Source: Pseudomonas sp. NBRC 111124 (GTDB lineage: Bacteria > Pseudomonadota > Gammaproteobacteria > Pseudomonadales > Pseudomonadaceae). Taken from it: 64,000 nt of DNA. Shown here one piece after another: positions 17,143 to 25,066 of the stretch. The notes under the pieces were generated by a model. The model had not been told where the DNA came from. It worked only from the letters and a program-made list of their open reading frames with translations, and did no database searches. The stretch covers positions 1 through 64,000 of the forward strand of contig NZ_BCBA01000047.1 of NCBI RefSeq assembly GCF_001320245.1. Direction: 5' to 3'. Made by a program: the position numbers and the translations under genes. Within the stretch, counting starts at the first letter, position 1; each line of letters opens with the position of its first letter.

Positions 17143-17170
17143 TGGTTAACTGGCATCCGACAGTTAACAG
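17143..17170. promoter_or_regulatory. GTTAAC double-box operator upstream of cntA
   Basis: TGGTTAACTG-N8-CAGTTAACAG lies 41 bases upstream of the cntA start, with box centres 18 bp apart. The spacer contains ATCC. The same arrangement and spacer core occur at 18937-18964 upstream of the BCCT gene, so both are likely bound by one regulator. Confidence 0.65.
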
Positions 17171-17234
17171 GTCAGGCAAAAAAAAGCTGCAGCGGTGCCA
17201 ACCGAGGGGCAAGGCGACACCGTGCAGGAAAGCA

Positions 17235-18851
17235 TCAGGCCAACTCGGCGGCTGCAGGGGCTGGCGAGTCCACGTGACGGCCAGTTAAGACGTGCTCTTC
17301 GCGCAACAGGGCAGCGGCTTCTTCCTCGATACGGTGCGCCGGTACCGGGCCGTAGTCGGCCAGCATCCATTTGAAGAAGCCATAGACCTTGATCAGCAGG
17401 ATCACGGTGAACGGAATGGCGGTGAGCACCACGGCCGTCTTCATGGTCGACAGCGACGCCTTGGCAAACAGCATGGCCAGCGGCACCAGGGTCAGGGTCA
17501 CGCACCAGAACAGACGGTGGGTGGGCGACGGGTCCTCACCGTCCTGCAGGTTGCGGGTGCTGGTCGCGGCAACGGCATAGGCGGCAGCGTCCATGTGCGA
17601 TGCGCAGAACACCGCCATGATGAACAGGTACACCGCCATGAACACCTTGCCCCATGGCAGGCCCATGATCACTGCTTCAACGGCACTTTCACCGCCGTGT
17701 TCGGTAAGGATCTTCGGCACATCGATGGCGCCGGTGATGAACTGGTGCATGCTGTAGCTTTCCAGCGCACCGAAGAAGAACCAGCAGCCGACGCTGCCGC
17801 CCATGATCAGCGCGAGCACCACTTCCTTGATCTGCCGACCGCGCGATACGCGGGTAACGAACATGGCCACGCCCGGTGCATACGACACCCACCACAGCCA
17901 GTAGAACACCGTCCAGTTGCGGGTGAATTCGCCTTCGCCGGCCGGGTCGGTGAACAGGCTCATGTGCACATAGTTCTGGATCATCAGGCCAATACCGTTG
18001 GCCGTGTTGTTGATGCTGAACTGGGTCGGGCCGACCAGCAGCACTACTGCGGCGAACACCAGCGCGCCATAGCAGACGATCTTGCTGAGTTTCTGCAGCC
18101 CGCCGTCGATGCCGATGTACGAGCTGAGCGAGAACAGCACCGCAATCACGCCAATCAGCATGACCTGGACGGTGAAGGTGTCAGGCGTACCCACCAGCCC
18201 CGACAGGCCGCGGGTCAGCGTCGATGCGGTGAGTGCCAGGGACACCGTCAGCGCGCCCATCATGGTCAGCAGAAAGATCAGGTCGACCAGCCGGCCCACA
18301 GGCCCGGTGGCCTTGAGCCCGGTGACCGCTTCGACCACCGAGGCCAGGTTCAGGCCGCTCTTCTTGCGTACATGGAAGTGGTAAGCCATGGCCAGCGAGG
18401 CCAGCGCATAGATCGACCAAGCGCTGATGCCCCAGTGGAAGAATGAATAGCCGACGCTGTATTCCAGCGCTTCACGCGACTGCGCGGCAATGTTCAGCCC
18501 AGGGGTCTGGTAGTAGTAGGCCCATTCCATCACGCCCCAGTAGAGGGTCGAGGAGCCCATGCCTGCGCAAATGAACATGAACACCCACGTCAGTGTTGCG
18601 TATTCCGGCTTGCCGGCGCCGAGGCGGATGTTGCCGTATTTGCTGAAGGCGATGCACAGCACGGCAATGGTGCTGGCGAAGATGAGCAATTGCACCGCAG
18701 TGCCAAAGGACCGGGTGGACCATTCGAACAGCTGATTGGCAGCAATGCCGGCCTGCTCGGGGAAGGCGGCCAGGCCGACCACCGTCAGCAGGACCGCGAT
18801 CAGGCTCATGCTGATGAGGAACACATCAACCTTTTTGTTGAGGTAAGACAT
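17235..18851 (-). CDS. BCCT-family carnitine/betaine transporter
   Basis: Inner-membrane carrier of 538 residues with about 12 TM segments. It has the BCCT signature region (GMGSSTLYWGVMEWAYYY; FFHWGISAWSIYAL; the motif WTVFYWLWWVSYAPGVAMFV, which forms the substrate aromatic box region). The start is the ATG ending at 18851 with GGGAG upstream; a 14-codon extension is less likely. It lies directly upstream of cntA on the same strand with 132 bases between, and both have the same double operator. The likely job is import of carnitine or a related quaternary amine as substrate for CntAB. Whether transport is sodium-coupled or an antiport cannot be told by eye. Confidence 0.9.
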   Translation of the reverse strand: MSYLNKKVDVFLISMSLIAVLLTVVGLAAFPEQAGIAANQLFEWSTRSFGTAVQLLIFASTIAVLCIAFSKYGNIRLGAGKPEYATLTWVFMFICAGMGSSTLYWGVMEWAYYYQTPGLNIAAQSREALEYSVGYSFFHWGISAWSIYALASLAMAYHFHVRKKSGLNLASVVEAVTGLKATGPVGRLVDLIFLLTMMGALTVSLALTASTLTRGLSGLVGTPDTFTVQVMLIGVIAVLFSLSSYIGIDGGLQKLSKIVCYGALVFAAVVLLVGPTQFSINNTANGIGLMIQNYVHMSLFTDPAGEGEFTRNWTVFYWLWWVSYAPGVAMFVTRVSRGRQIKEVVLALIMGGSVGCWFFFGALESYSMHQFITGAIDVPKILTEHGGESAVEAVIMGLPWGKVFMAVYLFIMAVFCASHMDAAAYAVAATSTRNLQDGEDPSPTHRLFWCVTLTLVPLAMLFAKASLSTMKTAVVLTAIPFTVILLIKVYGFFKWMLADYGPVPAHRIEEEAAALLREEHVLTGRHVDSPAPAAAELA

Positions 18852-18924
18852 CAAGTGACTCCCAGGACGTTTTTGTTTTTTTGTCACATCCAACGCAGGC
18901 TCGGGATGACGATACTGTCCTTAG

Positions 18925-18964
18925 CAGTTTAACCACTGGTTAACTGAAATCCCTTGGTTAACAG
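18925..18964. promoter_or_regulatory. GTTAAC boxes upstream of the BCCT gene
   Basis: Three related boxes: CAGTTTAACC (18925-18934), TGGTTAACTG (18937-18946) and TGGTTAACAG (18955-18964). The last two are 18 bp apart with spacer AAATCCCT, matching the site upstream of cntA in box sequence, spacing and ATCC core. The first and second boxes together form a near-palindrome. The rest of 18852-19137 has no gene that I can support. Confidence 0.6.
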
Positions 18965-19137
18965 TCTGCGGACAATTTTTACGTTTCGCAAGCGCCTTTC
19001 ATCCTCGGCCGGGGTATGCGCCAGGAGGATGAAAACGAAGTCGAGCGGTCAGAAAAGGATAATCAGCGGATTTGCGCCGAAAAACAGCGAATAGATAGCA
19101 AACCGAGGCCGCCTCCGATCAGAAGCGGCCGCATAGG

Positions 19138-19854
19138 TTACTTGCTGGCGATCGACTGGCTCGCCAGCGGGCAGCTCTGGGCATTGAGAAAGCGCGATTT
19201 CTTCAGCCAGTCCTGTTGCGGGTAATAGGCAAACACATAGCTGCCGCGTTGCAGCGTGTCGATCAGCTTGCCGGCAATGGCCGGCCGCACGGCTGGGCAG
19301 CCCTGGCTGCGCCCCAGTCGACCAAGGCCCGGCACGACCTTGGGGTCGGCATAGGCAGCGGCATGCATCACGATCGCCCGCGACATGCTGTTGTCGTTGT
19401 AGCCCGGCTCCAGCCCCTGCAGGCGCAGCGATCGGCCGTGCTTGCCGCTGTAGGTCTGGCCGGTTTCATACAGGCCGATGGAAGACTGGTAGCTGTTCGG
19501 CGCGTTGGAGAACGTCGTCGGTCTATCGGCGCCGCTGTTCTTGCCGTGGGCGACCCACTCCTCGAACAACAGTTTGCGCGCGCGCAGGTCGAACACCCAC
19601 AGGCGTTTGTCACGCGAGGCCTTGGAGTAATCGATCACCGTCAGTAACTTGTCCCCCTCGCTGTGGCTGGCACAGGCATAGGCAGTCAGTGCCAGGTCCA
19701 GGGTCGACAGGCTGGCATTGGGCGCCAGTTGCTGCAGCTCGGCGGCGGTGGGCAGGGCTTGCGCGTGGGCGGCTTGCCAGGCGCTGAGGAAAAACAGGCC
19801 AAAACTGGCCAGTGAGAGCCGAACGGCTCCCCGCAAGGGTTCGAACATCGACAT
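19138..19854 (-). CDS. Secreted L,D-transpeptidase-like protein (YkuD_2 type)
   Basis: Protein of 238 residues with a signal peptide (about 1-31, cleavage after AHA or AQA). The catalytic region reads IVMHAAAYADP...LGRSQGCPAVRP, giving a candidate Cys186 and a His at 164. Such enzymes act on peptidoglycan in the periplasm, making 3-3 cross-links or attaching proteins. It sits 88 bases downstream of a second, different L,D-transpeptidase gene on the same strand. GGCCGC...GCGGCC just after the stop (19110-19133) may be a weak terminator. Confidence 0.82.
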   Translation of the reverse strand: MSMFEPLRGAVRLSLASFGLFFLSAWQAAHAQALPTAAELQQLAPNASLSTLDLALTAYACASHSEGDKLLTVIDYSKASRDKRLWVFDLRARKLLFEEWVAHGKNSGADRPTTFSNAPNSYQSSIGLYETGQTYSGKHGRSLRLQGLEPGYNDNSMSRAIVMHAAAYADPKVVPGLGRLGRSQGCPAVRPAIAGKLIDTLQRGSYVFAYYPQQDWLKKSRFLNAQSCPLASQSIASK

Positions 19855-19942
19855 GGTTACCCCAGTAAAGGCCTGTCAGCAAAAAGTCAGCTGGCTTGCG
19901 GCCAAAAGCCACCACTTTGCTTGAATTTTTCGGGATTGCCGA

Positions 19943-20992
19943 TCATTTCTTGACCAATGGCTTAACTTCTTCACGCTCGTCAGTGCTGATCACCGTGAAT
20001 TTGCCGTCGCTGCGGGTATCCCGGGTGGATGCCCAATCGGTGATCACCAGCATCGTGCCAACGTCCATCGCCGCACGCAGGTGATGCCGGAATTCCGGGT
20101 TGATGTTCAATTGCCCCAGTTGCTCATAGGGGGTATCCCCGTACTCCGGGTTGCTCACCCCCACCACCGACCAACGTAAGGGTAGTGCACCATCGAGCGC
20201 CAGGGCGGATGGCTTTTGCAGCAGCGAAAACACCGCCATGCCACTGCGATGCTTGCTGCTTTCAAGGGAGAGTGCCGGCGCCGAGCCAATCAGCTGGCCC
20301 CCGCGATACACGTAGGCGCGCAGGTCGGCGCGGCTGACCAGGATCGACAGCGGCCCTGCCGTCGGGTCTGGGTCGTTCCAGAACTGCTGGTTGCTCAAGA
20401 CCAACGGGCCCTGGGCCTTGCCTGCGCTGACCGTAGGCGCCAGCACGCCGGGGTGGTTGACCTCCACCGGTGCACTGTGGGTATCGGAGACGATGACGGT
20501 GGTCGAACTGAAGCCGGTGACCTCATACAATTTCTTGGCAAACTCCAGCGGCAGCCGCACGCAACCATGGGAGGCCGGGTAACCCGGCAGATGGCCCGCG
20601 TGCAGGGCGATGCCGTCCCAGGTCAGGCGCTCCATGTAGGGCATCGGTGCGCTGTTGTAGAGGCTGGATTTGTGCTCGACCTTCTTCTGCAGAATGCTGA
20701 AGACCCCGGTGGGGGTTTCCCGCCCTGCCTTGCCGCTGCTCACGGTGCTGACGCCAATGGCGATGCCATTGCGGTAAACGTAGGCCCGTTGCTCGGTGAG
20801 GCTGACCACCACCGTCACCGGCCCTGCCGGCGAGACCTGCGGGTACCAGAGAAACTGGCCAGGCTTGAGGCTGTCGAGCTGGCTCCTGAGTGCGGCCGGG
20901 GTGGGCACCTGCAGCGGCGCCGCGTCGACCAGGGAGACGGCAAGCAACAGACCCAGCGCGAGCGGTACATGCAACATCGAACTCATCCTCAT
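19943..20992 (-). CDS. L,D-transpeptidase with a degenerate second repeat
   Basis: Periplasmic protein of 349 residues: a signal peptide (about 1-24), then a YkuD catalytic domain with HAGHLPGYPASHGCVRLP, giving His142-Gly143-Cys144. After about residue 195 a second stretch (LSILVSRADLRAYVYRGG...GMAVFSLLQK, 215-260) repeats the start of the first (VTVVVSLTEQRAYVYRNG...TGVFSILQKK, 59-104) but lacks any HGC motif. So one active and one dead copy are visible. I take the ATG ending at 20992; a start at 20977 (MLHVPLALG) has better ribosome-site spacing. It probably remodels peptidoglycan, and the dead half may bind substrate. Confidence 0.8.
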   Translation of the reverse strand: MRMSSMLHVPLALGLLLAVSLVDAAPLQVPTPAALRSQLDSLKPGQFLWYPQVSPAGPVTVVVSLTEQRAYVYRNGIAIGVSTVSSGKAGRETPTGVFSILQKKVEHKSSLYNSAPMPYMERLTWDGIALHAGHLPGYPASHGCVRLPLEFAKKLYEVTGFSSTTVIVSDTHSAPVEVNHPGVLAPTVSAGKAQGPLVLSNQQFWNDPDPTAGPLSILVSRADLRAYVYRGGQLIGSAPALSLESSKHRSGMAVFSLLQKPSALALDGALPLRWSVVGVSNPEYGDTPYEQLGQLNINPEFRHHLRAAMDVGTMLVITDWASTRDTRSDGKFTVISTDEREEVKPLVKK

Positions 20993-21128
20993 GGCATCCT
21001 GCGGTAACAACTGCGCACAAAAACGTGCACAAATTTCCCACTTCAAAGCGTAATCCACAACGCAAAAAACGGCGAAAAAACGCGGAGGCCGTGTAACTTG
21101 GTGCGTCCATGGGTTGGTACGAATCTTG

Positions 21129-21140
21129 TTTGTATACAAA
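21129..21140. promoter_or_regulatory. GntR-type palindrome upstream of the NCS1 gene
   Basis: TTTGTATACAAA, a perfect 12-bp palindrome 38 bases upstream of the NCS1 start. FadR-subfamily GntR regulators favour TNGTATACNA-like sites. No such regulator gene lies in the window. Confidence 0.45.
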
Positions 21141-21178
21141 TACCAACAATAAAAGTACACAACCATCACGGAGTCCCG

Positions 21179-22699
21179 ATGGCGTCGATTTCCCGTTCCG
21201 ATGTTGGCCAGCTTGGCGATCGCCCCGCCGAGACCGCTGAATCCCGTCAGCTGCAGCTGAGCCCGCGCCTGTACAGTAGCGACCTCGCACCGACCCGCGC
21301 GGCCAACCGCACCTGGGGGCGCTACAGCCTGTTTGCGCTGTGGACCAACGATGTGCACAACATCGCCAACTATACCTTCGCCATCGGCCTGTTCGCCCTG
21401 GGCATGAGCGGCGCGCAGATTCTTGCCGCCTTCGCCCTCGGTGCGTTGCTGATCTACGGCTTGATGAACCTGTCCGGCTACATGGGGCAGAAGACCGGCC
21501 TGCCCTACCCCGTCATGTGCCGGATCAGCTTCGGCATCCACGGCGCACAGATCCCGGCATTGATCCGCGCGGTGATCGCCATCGCCTGGTTCGGCATTCA
21601 GACTTACCTCGCTTCAGTCGTACTGCGTGTGCTGCTCACCGCCATCGCCCCGGACCTCAAGCCTTACGACCAGGATTCGTTCCTCGGCCTGTCAACCCTG
21701 GGCTGGGTCACCTTCCTCGGCATCTGGTGCGTGCAGGTGGCGATCTTCGCCTACGGCATGGAGATGGTGCGCCGCTTCGAATCCATCGCCGGGCCGATCA
21801 TCCTGGTCGCCTTCAGCGGCCTGGCGGGCTGGATGTACTGGCGCAGCGGCCTGTCGATTGCCTGGTCCAGCGGCAACGCCCCAACCGGCTCCGGCATGTG
21901 GCTGAAAGTGCTCGGCGCCGCCGCGCTGTGGGTCTCGCTGTACGGCACCATGATCCTCAACTTCTGCGATTTCACGCGTAACTGCCCGGACCGACGCACC
22001 ATCAGCGTTGGCAACTTCTGGGGCCTGCCGGTGAACATGCTCGGCTTCGCACTGATCGCCGTGGTGCTCGCCGGTGCGCAGTTCAGCATCGACGGCAAGC
22101 TGGTGCAGAGCCCGAGCGAAATCGTCGCCGCCATCCCCAACACCGCCGGCCTGGTGCTGGCCTGCCTGGCCTTCCTGCTGGTGACCGTGGCGGTGAACAT
22201 CATGGCCAACTTCGTCGCCCCAGCCTTCGTGCTGACCAACCTGGCGCCGAAGGTCCTGAACTTCCGCCGCGCGGGCCTGCTGAGCGCGACCATCGCGGTG
22301 CTGATCCTGCCCTGGCACCTGTACAACAGCCCGTCGGTGATCGTGTACTTCCTCGGCGGCCTGGGCGCCCTGCTCGGCCCGCTGTACGGCATCATGGTCA
22401 CCGACTATTACCTGGTACGCCGCAGCCGGGTGAACCTCCCGGAGCTGTACAGCGAAAGCCCGCAGGCCGCCTACCATTATCAGGGTGGGGTAAACCTGCG
22501 TGCCGTGGCGGCGTTCATCCCGGCCTCGCTGATCGCCATCCTGCTGGCGCTGGTGCCGGCATTCGAGACGCTGTCGCAGTTCTCCTGGTTCTTCGGCGCG
22601 GGCCTTGGCGGGTTGATCCACTATGCTATCGCCAACCGCAGTGCCCGGTATCAGGACGTGTCTGGCGAAAGCATCGCCGTGGACGCTGCGCACCATTGA
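21179..22699 (+). CDS. NCS1-family nucleobase/hydantoin:cation symporter
   Basis: Inner-membrane carrier of 506 residues with about 12 TM segments. NCS1 features are the N-terminal LYSSDLAPTRAANRTWGRYSLFALWTNDVHN (ends cited), GYMGQKTGLPYPVMCRISFG and GPLYGIMVTDYYLVRR near the C-terminus. Family substrates are uracil, cytosine, allantoin, hydantoins and thiamin precursors. No pyrimidine, hydantoin or purine catabolic gene lies adjacent, so the substrate is open. The start is the ATG at 21179 with GGAG five bases upstream; the frame upstream is non-coding and contains the palindrome. Confidence 0.88.
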   Translation: MASISRSDVGQLGDRPAETAESRQLQLSPRLYSSDLAPTRAANRTWGRYSLFALWTNDVHNIANYTFAIGLFALGMSGAQILAAFALGALLIYGLMNLSGYMGQKTGLPYPVMCRISFGIHGAQIPALIRAVIAIAWFGIQTYLASVVLRVLLTAIAPDLKPYDQDSFLGLSTLGWVTFLGIWCVQVAIFAYGMEMVRRFESIAGPIILVAFSGLAGWMYWRSGLSIAWSSGNAPTGSGMWLKVLGAAALWVSLYGTMILNFCDFTRNCPDRRTISVGNFWGLPVNMLGFALIAVVLAGAQFSIDGKLVQSPSEIVAAIPNTAGLVLACLAFLLVTVAVNIMANFVAPAFVLTNLAPKVLNFRRAGLLSATIAVLILPWHLYNSPSVIVYFLGGLGALLGPLYGIMVTDYYLVRRSRVNLPELYSESPQAAYHYQGGVNLRAVAAFIPASLIAILLALVPAFETLSQFSWFFGAGLGGLIHYAIANRSARYQDVSGESIAVDAAHH

Positions 22700-22751
22700 T
22701 CAGGGCCGGTGAAGCAGGTGGCTGCCTTGAGTTTAGAGGTGAGGCTTAGAT

Positions 22752-22775
22752 CGAGCGCCGCGCGGGCGGCGCTCG
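22752..22775 (+). terminator. Terminator hairpin after the NCS1 gene
   Basis: CGAGCGCCGC / GCGGCGCTCG, a perfect 10-bp stem with loop GCGG, 53 bases past the stop. It has no T-tract and faces the end of the HAD gene on the other strand. Confidence 0.6.
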
Positions 22776-22815
22776 GTCATACAGGCGCTGCGAACTCAAT
22801 GGCGAAAAGAGACGA

Positions 22816-23439
22816 TCAGGAAGCCAGCACCTGCTCTCGCCGCCGCACCGGTACCTCGAACCGCTGCGGTTGCTGCCAGGCCAGCTGCGCCTGCACCTGT
22901 TCAGCGGCGTCCATCACCTTCTGTGCCCAGCTGTCATCTTCCGGGTTGACCACCACCACGCGGAAGCCGTGGTCATAGCCCTCGATGCCGACCCCTTCGG
23001 AGTCATCGACGTGCAAGTCGATATCGAAGGCCGGTGGGTACTTCGAGGGGGCATTCTCAAGCGAGTGCAGCGACAGGACGTGCTGGTGACGGTCGCTGTT
23101 GACCACACCGTCGACGTGAATACCGTAGAGCATCAGCCAGCGGCGGATGTAGGCCGGCGTGCGGCCCGACGAGGTATAGATCCAGATGCTGCAGCCCTGG
23201 CGGCGCAGGTCGCGGATCAGCGAACGCGTGCCGCTGCGCAGCGGTTCGCCCAGCCAGCGGTGGACGAACGCCGGCAGCTTGCTGTGTTCTTCATCGGCGT
23301 GGTGCGGCAGGCACGCGAGCGTGTCATCGATATCGAAGGAAATGCGCATCTGCGGGCGTTTGAATCTGCGCCCGATGGCCTGCCACGCACGTCGCCCGCC
23401 AGCCTTGCCTTGTTCCAGCATCGAATACCTTTCCATCAT
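22816..23439 (-). CDS. HAD-superfamily hydrolase-like protein
   Basis: Protein of 207 residues. HAD motif I is SFDIDDTLAC (near 34), motif II WIYTSSGRTPAYIRRWL (near 86), and motif IV HVDDSEGVG (near 143). The DxDxT nucleophile pair is intact, so a phosphatase or nucleotidase activity is plausible. The first 30 residues are basic and outside the fold. The start overlaps the stop of the Fic-like gene by ATGA, which implies coupled translation. The pair lies downstream of pstB, separated by a hairpin. The substrate is not known. Confidence 0.7.
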   Translation of the reverse strand: MMERYSMLEQGKAGGRRAWQAIGRRFKRPQMRISFDIDDTLACLPHHADEEHSKLPAFVHRWLGEPLRSGTRSLIRDLRRQGCSIWIYTSSGRTPAYIRRWLMLYGIHVDGVVNSDRHQHVLSLHSLENAPSKYPPAFDIDLHVDDSEGVGIEGYDHGFRVVVVNPEDDSWAQKVMDAAEQVQAQLAWQQPQRFEVPVRRREQVLAS

Positions 23440-24134
23440 CGGCTCCCCTGACGGGCCCGTGCGCAGGTGCCGGGCAGGAAGAACTTTTCGGGTTCAGGCG
23501 CCTTCGCTTCAAGGAAGGCCGCGTACTTTTTCTTGATCTTGGGCAGTTCGTACAACGCTTTCACACCATGCTTGGCAGAGTTGCGAATGACCGACGACGG
23601 GTTGAAGTAGCCCTCGGCGTTGTCCAGCGTCAGCACGAACGGCGGCAGCCCGGCGCGCATCAGCAGATAGCTGACGATGAGCGACCCCGTTCGATTGTTC
23701 CCTTCGATGAACAACTGCGGCTTGCTGAGGATACGTACATAAACGCCGGCGGCGCGCTTCCAGATCGACTCGCTGCGGTACGAGCAATACCAGTTGTACA
23801 GGTCCTTGATGCCGCCTTCCACGTTGTTGAAAAAGCGTGCCTCGGTGGCCGCGAGGTGTGGGGCGAACTCGCGGCGGCGCGCCGGGTCGCTGCCGCACAG
23901 CACGGTGGCGTTGATCTCCAGCATCAGGTTCAGCTGCTGCAGGTCGAACAAGTCCACACCCCGCGCGACATAGTCGTCAATCAGGGCATAGCCTTCAAGC
24001 ACATTGAGCAGCACCTCGTCGGTGAACGGATCACGCGGTTCGGTAAAATGCTGGCTGAGCTCGGCAAAACGGCCCTGCACCTCGCGCAGTGCGCGCTCTA
24101 CCGCTTGCAGGTCAAGACGACATGTCGCATCCAT
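23436..24134 (-). CDS. Fic-like protein with a degenerate active motif
   Basis: Protein of 232 residues resembling Fic/DOC proteins. The motif region at 140-151 reads QLFIEGNNRTGS, against the consensus HPFxxGNGRxxR. The catalytic His is Gln, the middle Gly is Asn, and the last Arg is Ser. The flanking LIVSYLLMRAGLPPFVL fits a Fic domain. Without the His, classical AMP transfer is unlikely; it may be inactive, bind nucleotide only, or use another chemistry. The start is the ATG ending at 24134; a TTG eight codons upstream is weaker. It overlaps the HAD-type gene by ATGA. Confidence 0.65.
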   Translation of the reverse strand: MDATCRLDLQAVERALREVQGRFAELSQHFTEPRDPFTDEVLLNVLEGYALIDDYVARGVDLFDLQQLNLMLEINATVLCGSDPARRREFAPHLAATEARFFNNVEGGIKDLYNWYCSYRSESIWKRAAGVYVRILSKPQLFIEGNNRTGSLIVSYLLMRAGLPPFVLTLDNAEGYFNPSSVIRNSAKHGVKALYELPKIKKKYAAFLEAKAPEPEKFFLPGTCARARQGSR

Positions 24135-24168
24135 TGGTAATCTCTTGAAACAGTACAACGGTGACAGC

Positions 24169-24208
24169 GCCCCACCCCGCTCGGCCTTCCTGGCCTGCGG
24201 GGCGGGGC
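24169..24208 (-). terminator. Hairpin after the pst operon
   Basis: GCCCCACCCCGC / GCGGGGCGGGGC, a 12-base stem with one A-C mismatch. The loop holds GGCC...GGCC. It lies 21 bases after pstB and before the Fic-like gene. There is no T-tract, so read-through into the Fic/HAD pair is possible. Confidence 0.6.
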
Positions 24209-24229
24209 ACCTGGCGGGTGCCGGCTGTA

Positions 24230-25048
24230 TCAGCTGAACTTGCCGCTGATGTAGTCACTGGTCAGTTGTTCACGCGGATTCTGGAAGATCTGCGTGGTCG
24301 GGCCCATCTCCACCAGGTAACCGGTACGGGTGCCCTGGGAGATGTCGACGGAAAAGAACGCGGTGGTGTCAGCCACACGGATCGCCTGCTGCATGTTGTG
24401 GGTCACCAGGGCGATGGTGTAGTCCTTCTTAAGCTCGACCATCAGCTCTTCCACACGGCGGGTGGCGATCGGGTCGAGTGCCGAGCACGGCTCGTCGAGC
24501 AGCAGTACTTCCGGCTCGGTGGCGATGGCGCGGGCGATGCACAGGCGTTGCTGCTGGCCGCCAGACAACGACAGGCCGCTGACCTTGAGCTTGTCCTTCA
24601 CCTCATCCCACAGTGCCGCGCCTTGCAGGGCGTGCTTGACGCGGTCACCGATGTCGCCCTTGTAGCGGTTCAGGCGCAGGCCGAAGGCGACGTTGTCGAA
24701 GATGCTCATCGAGAACGGGTTCGGCTGCTGGAACACCATGCCGATGTAGCGGCGCACCACGACCGGGTCCACGCCTTTGCCGTAGACATCCTGACCAAGG
24801 AAGTGCACATGGCCTTCGAAGCGGAAGCCTTTGACCAGGTCGTTCATGCGGTTGAGGCTGCGCAGCACGGTACTCTTGCCGCAGCCCGACGGGCCGATGA
24901 AACCGGTAATCTCGTTCTTGCGGATCGGCACATGGCTGTCACGCACGGCCATGAAGTTGCCGTAGAAAATCTTGTCCAGCTTGCAGTCCATGACGATTGG
25001 CGCTTCGCTGACCATGGGAGCGGCTCTCTGTGCAGTTGATACGTTCAC
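24230..25048 (-). CDS. pstB: Phosphate ABC transporter ATP-binding protein
   Basis: Cytoplasmic ATPase of 272 residues. Walker A GPSGCGKST (near 52), PstB-typical FQQPNPFSMSIFDNVAFGLR, signature LSGGQQQRLCIARAIA, Walker B VLLLDEPCSALDP, and switch His in LVTHNMQQA are all intact. It drives high-affinity phosphate import with PstC/PstA and PstS. It is the last gene of pstSCAB; no phoU follows, and the Fic-like gene comes next. It is 18 bases after pstA. Many pseudomonads have two pst systems, and the missing phoU suggests this may be the second one. Confidence 0.95.
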   Translation of the reverse strand: MNVSTAQRAAPMVSEAPIVMDCKLDKIFYGNFMAVRDSHVPIRKNEITGFIGPSGCGKSTVLRSLNRMNDLVKGFRFEGHVHFLGQDVYGKGVDPVVVRRYIGMVFQQPNPFSMSIFDNVAFGLRLNRYKGDIGDRVKHALQGAALWDEVKDKLKVSGLSLSGGQQQRLCIARAIATEPEVLLLDEPCSALDPIATRRVEELMVELKKDYTIALVTHNMQQAIRVADTTAFFSVDISQGTRTGYLVEMGPTTQIFQNPREQLTSDYISGKFS

Positions 25049-25066
25049 GGTCGAATGCTCCCTTTC

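Noticed and set aside
20993..21541. N-terminal extension of the L,D-transpeptidase into the NCS1 gene
   Set aside because: It covers the palindrome and promoter of the divergent gene and precedes a clean signal peptide.
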